Notes under the pieces: model-generated
Told to the model about the DNA's origin: nothing
Databases searched by the model: none
Seen by the model: the letters and a program-made list of their open reading frames with translations, nothing else
Position numbers and translations under genes: made by a program
In this document: positions 40,625 to 41,001 of the stretch, piece by piece
Layout of the letters: every line of letters begins with the position of its first letter
Position numbering within the stretch: position 1 is the first letter of the stretch
DNA from: Occallatibacter sp.
Lineage (GTDB): Bacteria > Acidobacteriota > Terriglobia > Terriglobales > Acidobacteriaceae
NCBI GenBank assembly: GCA_031296305.1
Contig: JARLFZ010000029.1
Span: 1-41,001, forward strand
Direction of reading: 5' to 3'
DNA length: 41,001 bases

Positions 40625-41001
40625 TTACCCAGCTCTTTCCACGTGGTAGAAGAATGGCGGTCCCTGCTTATCGGCGAGGTCTTTGAGCGTGCCCAGGAAG
40701 GCCTTGGCGGCGTAAGAGAGCGTGGCCTGACGCCGGCTGGCGAGGCGCAAGACGCGGCGCACTTCCAGCTCGTCGACAGGGATACGGACCAGGTCGCCGA
40801 TCTCGAGTTCGCGAGCCACCGTGAGATGGGGCACAAGCGCCACGCCATTGCCCATGGCCACAAAGCGCTTGATGGCCTCAATAGTCGGCAGTTCAATGCT
40901 CATGTTGAGCGGCGTGCGATGGCGCTGGAAGGCCTCAATCACTTTGCGGCGCAGCGGCGAGGCGACGTTGTGGGCGATGAAAGTTTCGTTGCCCAGGTCG
41001 C
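40625..41001 (-). CDS. LysR-family transcriptional regulator, C-terminal part (partial)
   Basis: The frame runs open to the window edge (so the N-terminal helix-turn-helix lies beyond 41001) and ends at 40625. The visible ~125 residues match the second half of a LysR substrate-binding domain: IELPTIEAIKRFVAMGNGVA, LVPHLTVARELEIGDLVRIP, and the final strand and helix TLSYAAKAFLGTL. Target genes cannot be told from the sequence seen. Confidence 0.85.
   Translation of the reverse strand, partial: DLGNETFIAHNVASPLRRKVIEAFQRHRTPLNMSIELPTIEAIKRFVAMGNGVALVPHLTVARELEIGDLVRIPVDELEVRRVLRLASRRQATLSYAAKAFLGTLKDLADKQGPPFFYHVERAG

Overview
The window looks like a chromosomal segment of a GC-rich soil bacterium of the phylum Acidobacteriota (class Terriglobia most likely). 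This is inferred from the gene mix: a GWxTD-domain protein beside an outer-membrane protein with a carboxypeptidase-regulatory-like plug, several Tat-exported sugar enzymes (Gfo/Idh/MocA oxidoreductase, sugar isomerase, large glycosidase-like protein), a GH106 rhamnosidase, tandem DUF507 genes and a UbiA enzyme of the MqnP type. No phage, transposase, CRISPR array or rRNA is visible.

Layout. 1-2409: translation/transcription cluster tuf(3' end)-rpmG-tRNA-Trp-secE-nusG-rplK, closed by a strong terminator directly after rplK, so rplA-rplJ-rplL-rpoBC do not follow. 2437-4829 (minus): recJ and a conserved hypothetical. 5027-9283 (plus): a 2Fe-2S ferredoxin, a 913-aa Tat-exported glycosidase-like protein, two DUF507 genes, a small membrane protein and tRNA-Glu(CTC) with terminator. 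9357-13058 (minus): a Tat-exported Gfo/Idh/MocA oxidoreductase and two AT-richer hypothetical membrane proteins. 13205-14860: RNase J. 14973-16531 (minus): two paralogous unknown small proteins flanking a stand-alone domain resembling the N-terminal half of AbiEi-type antitoxins. 17021-19422 (minus): MacA/MacB-like ATPase and membrane-fusion protein without a permease. 19933-23478: GWxTD protein and outer-membrane protein. 23633-29848: a carbohydrate cluster (sugar isomerase, zinc dehydrogenase, SDR, GH106). 29897-33324: small membrane protein, BNR-repeat protein, MoaD/ThiS-like protein, OPA-family transporter. 33340-34976 (minus): gpsA-plsY. 35071-41001: cNMP-binding protein, UbiA prenyltransferase, universal stress protein, secreted unknown, pheA, outer-membrane beta-barrel protein and the 3' part of a LysR regulator.

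The genes form mostly a housekeeping backbone plus polysaccharide-use genes: GH106 would release rhamnose-like sugars outside the cytoplasm, and the isomerase and two dehydrogenases would process a sugar or sugar acid. The GlpT/UhpC-like transporter converges on gpsA-plsY, linking glycerol-3-phosphate transport, synthesis and acylation.

The most unusual structure lies between genes. Many gaps carry degenerate tandem words of period 7 or 8, each gap having its own word and often a reverse-complement partner that would fold into a long hairpin (four consecutive gaps in 75-1909, and a perfect 30-bp inverted pair at 40500-40620). There are also two two-hairpin REP-like families with compensatory changes between copies, and a 133-bp element with perfect 22-bp terminal inverted repeats (17796-17928) that encloses one REP copy.
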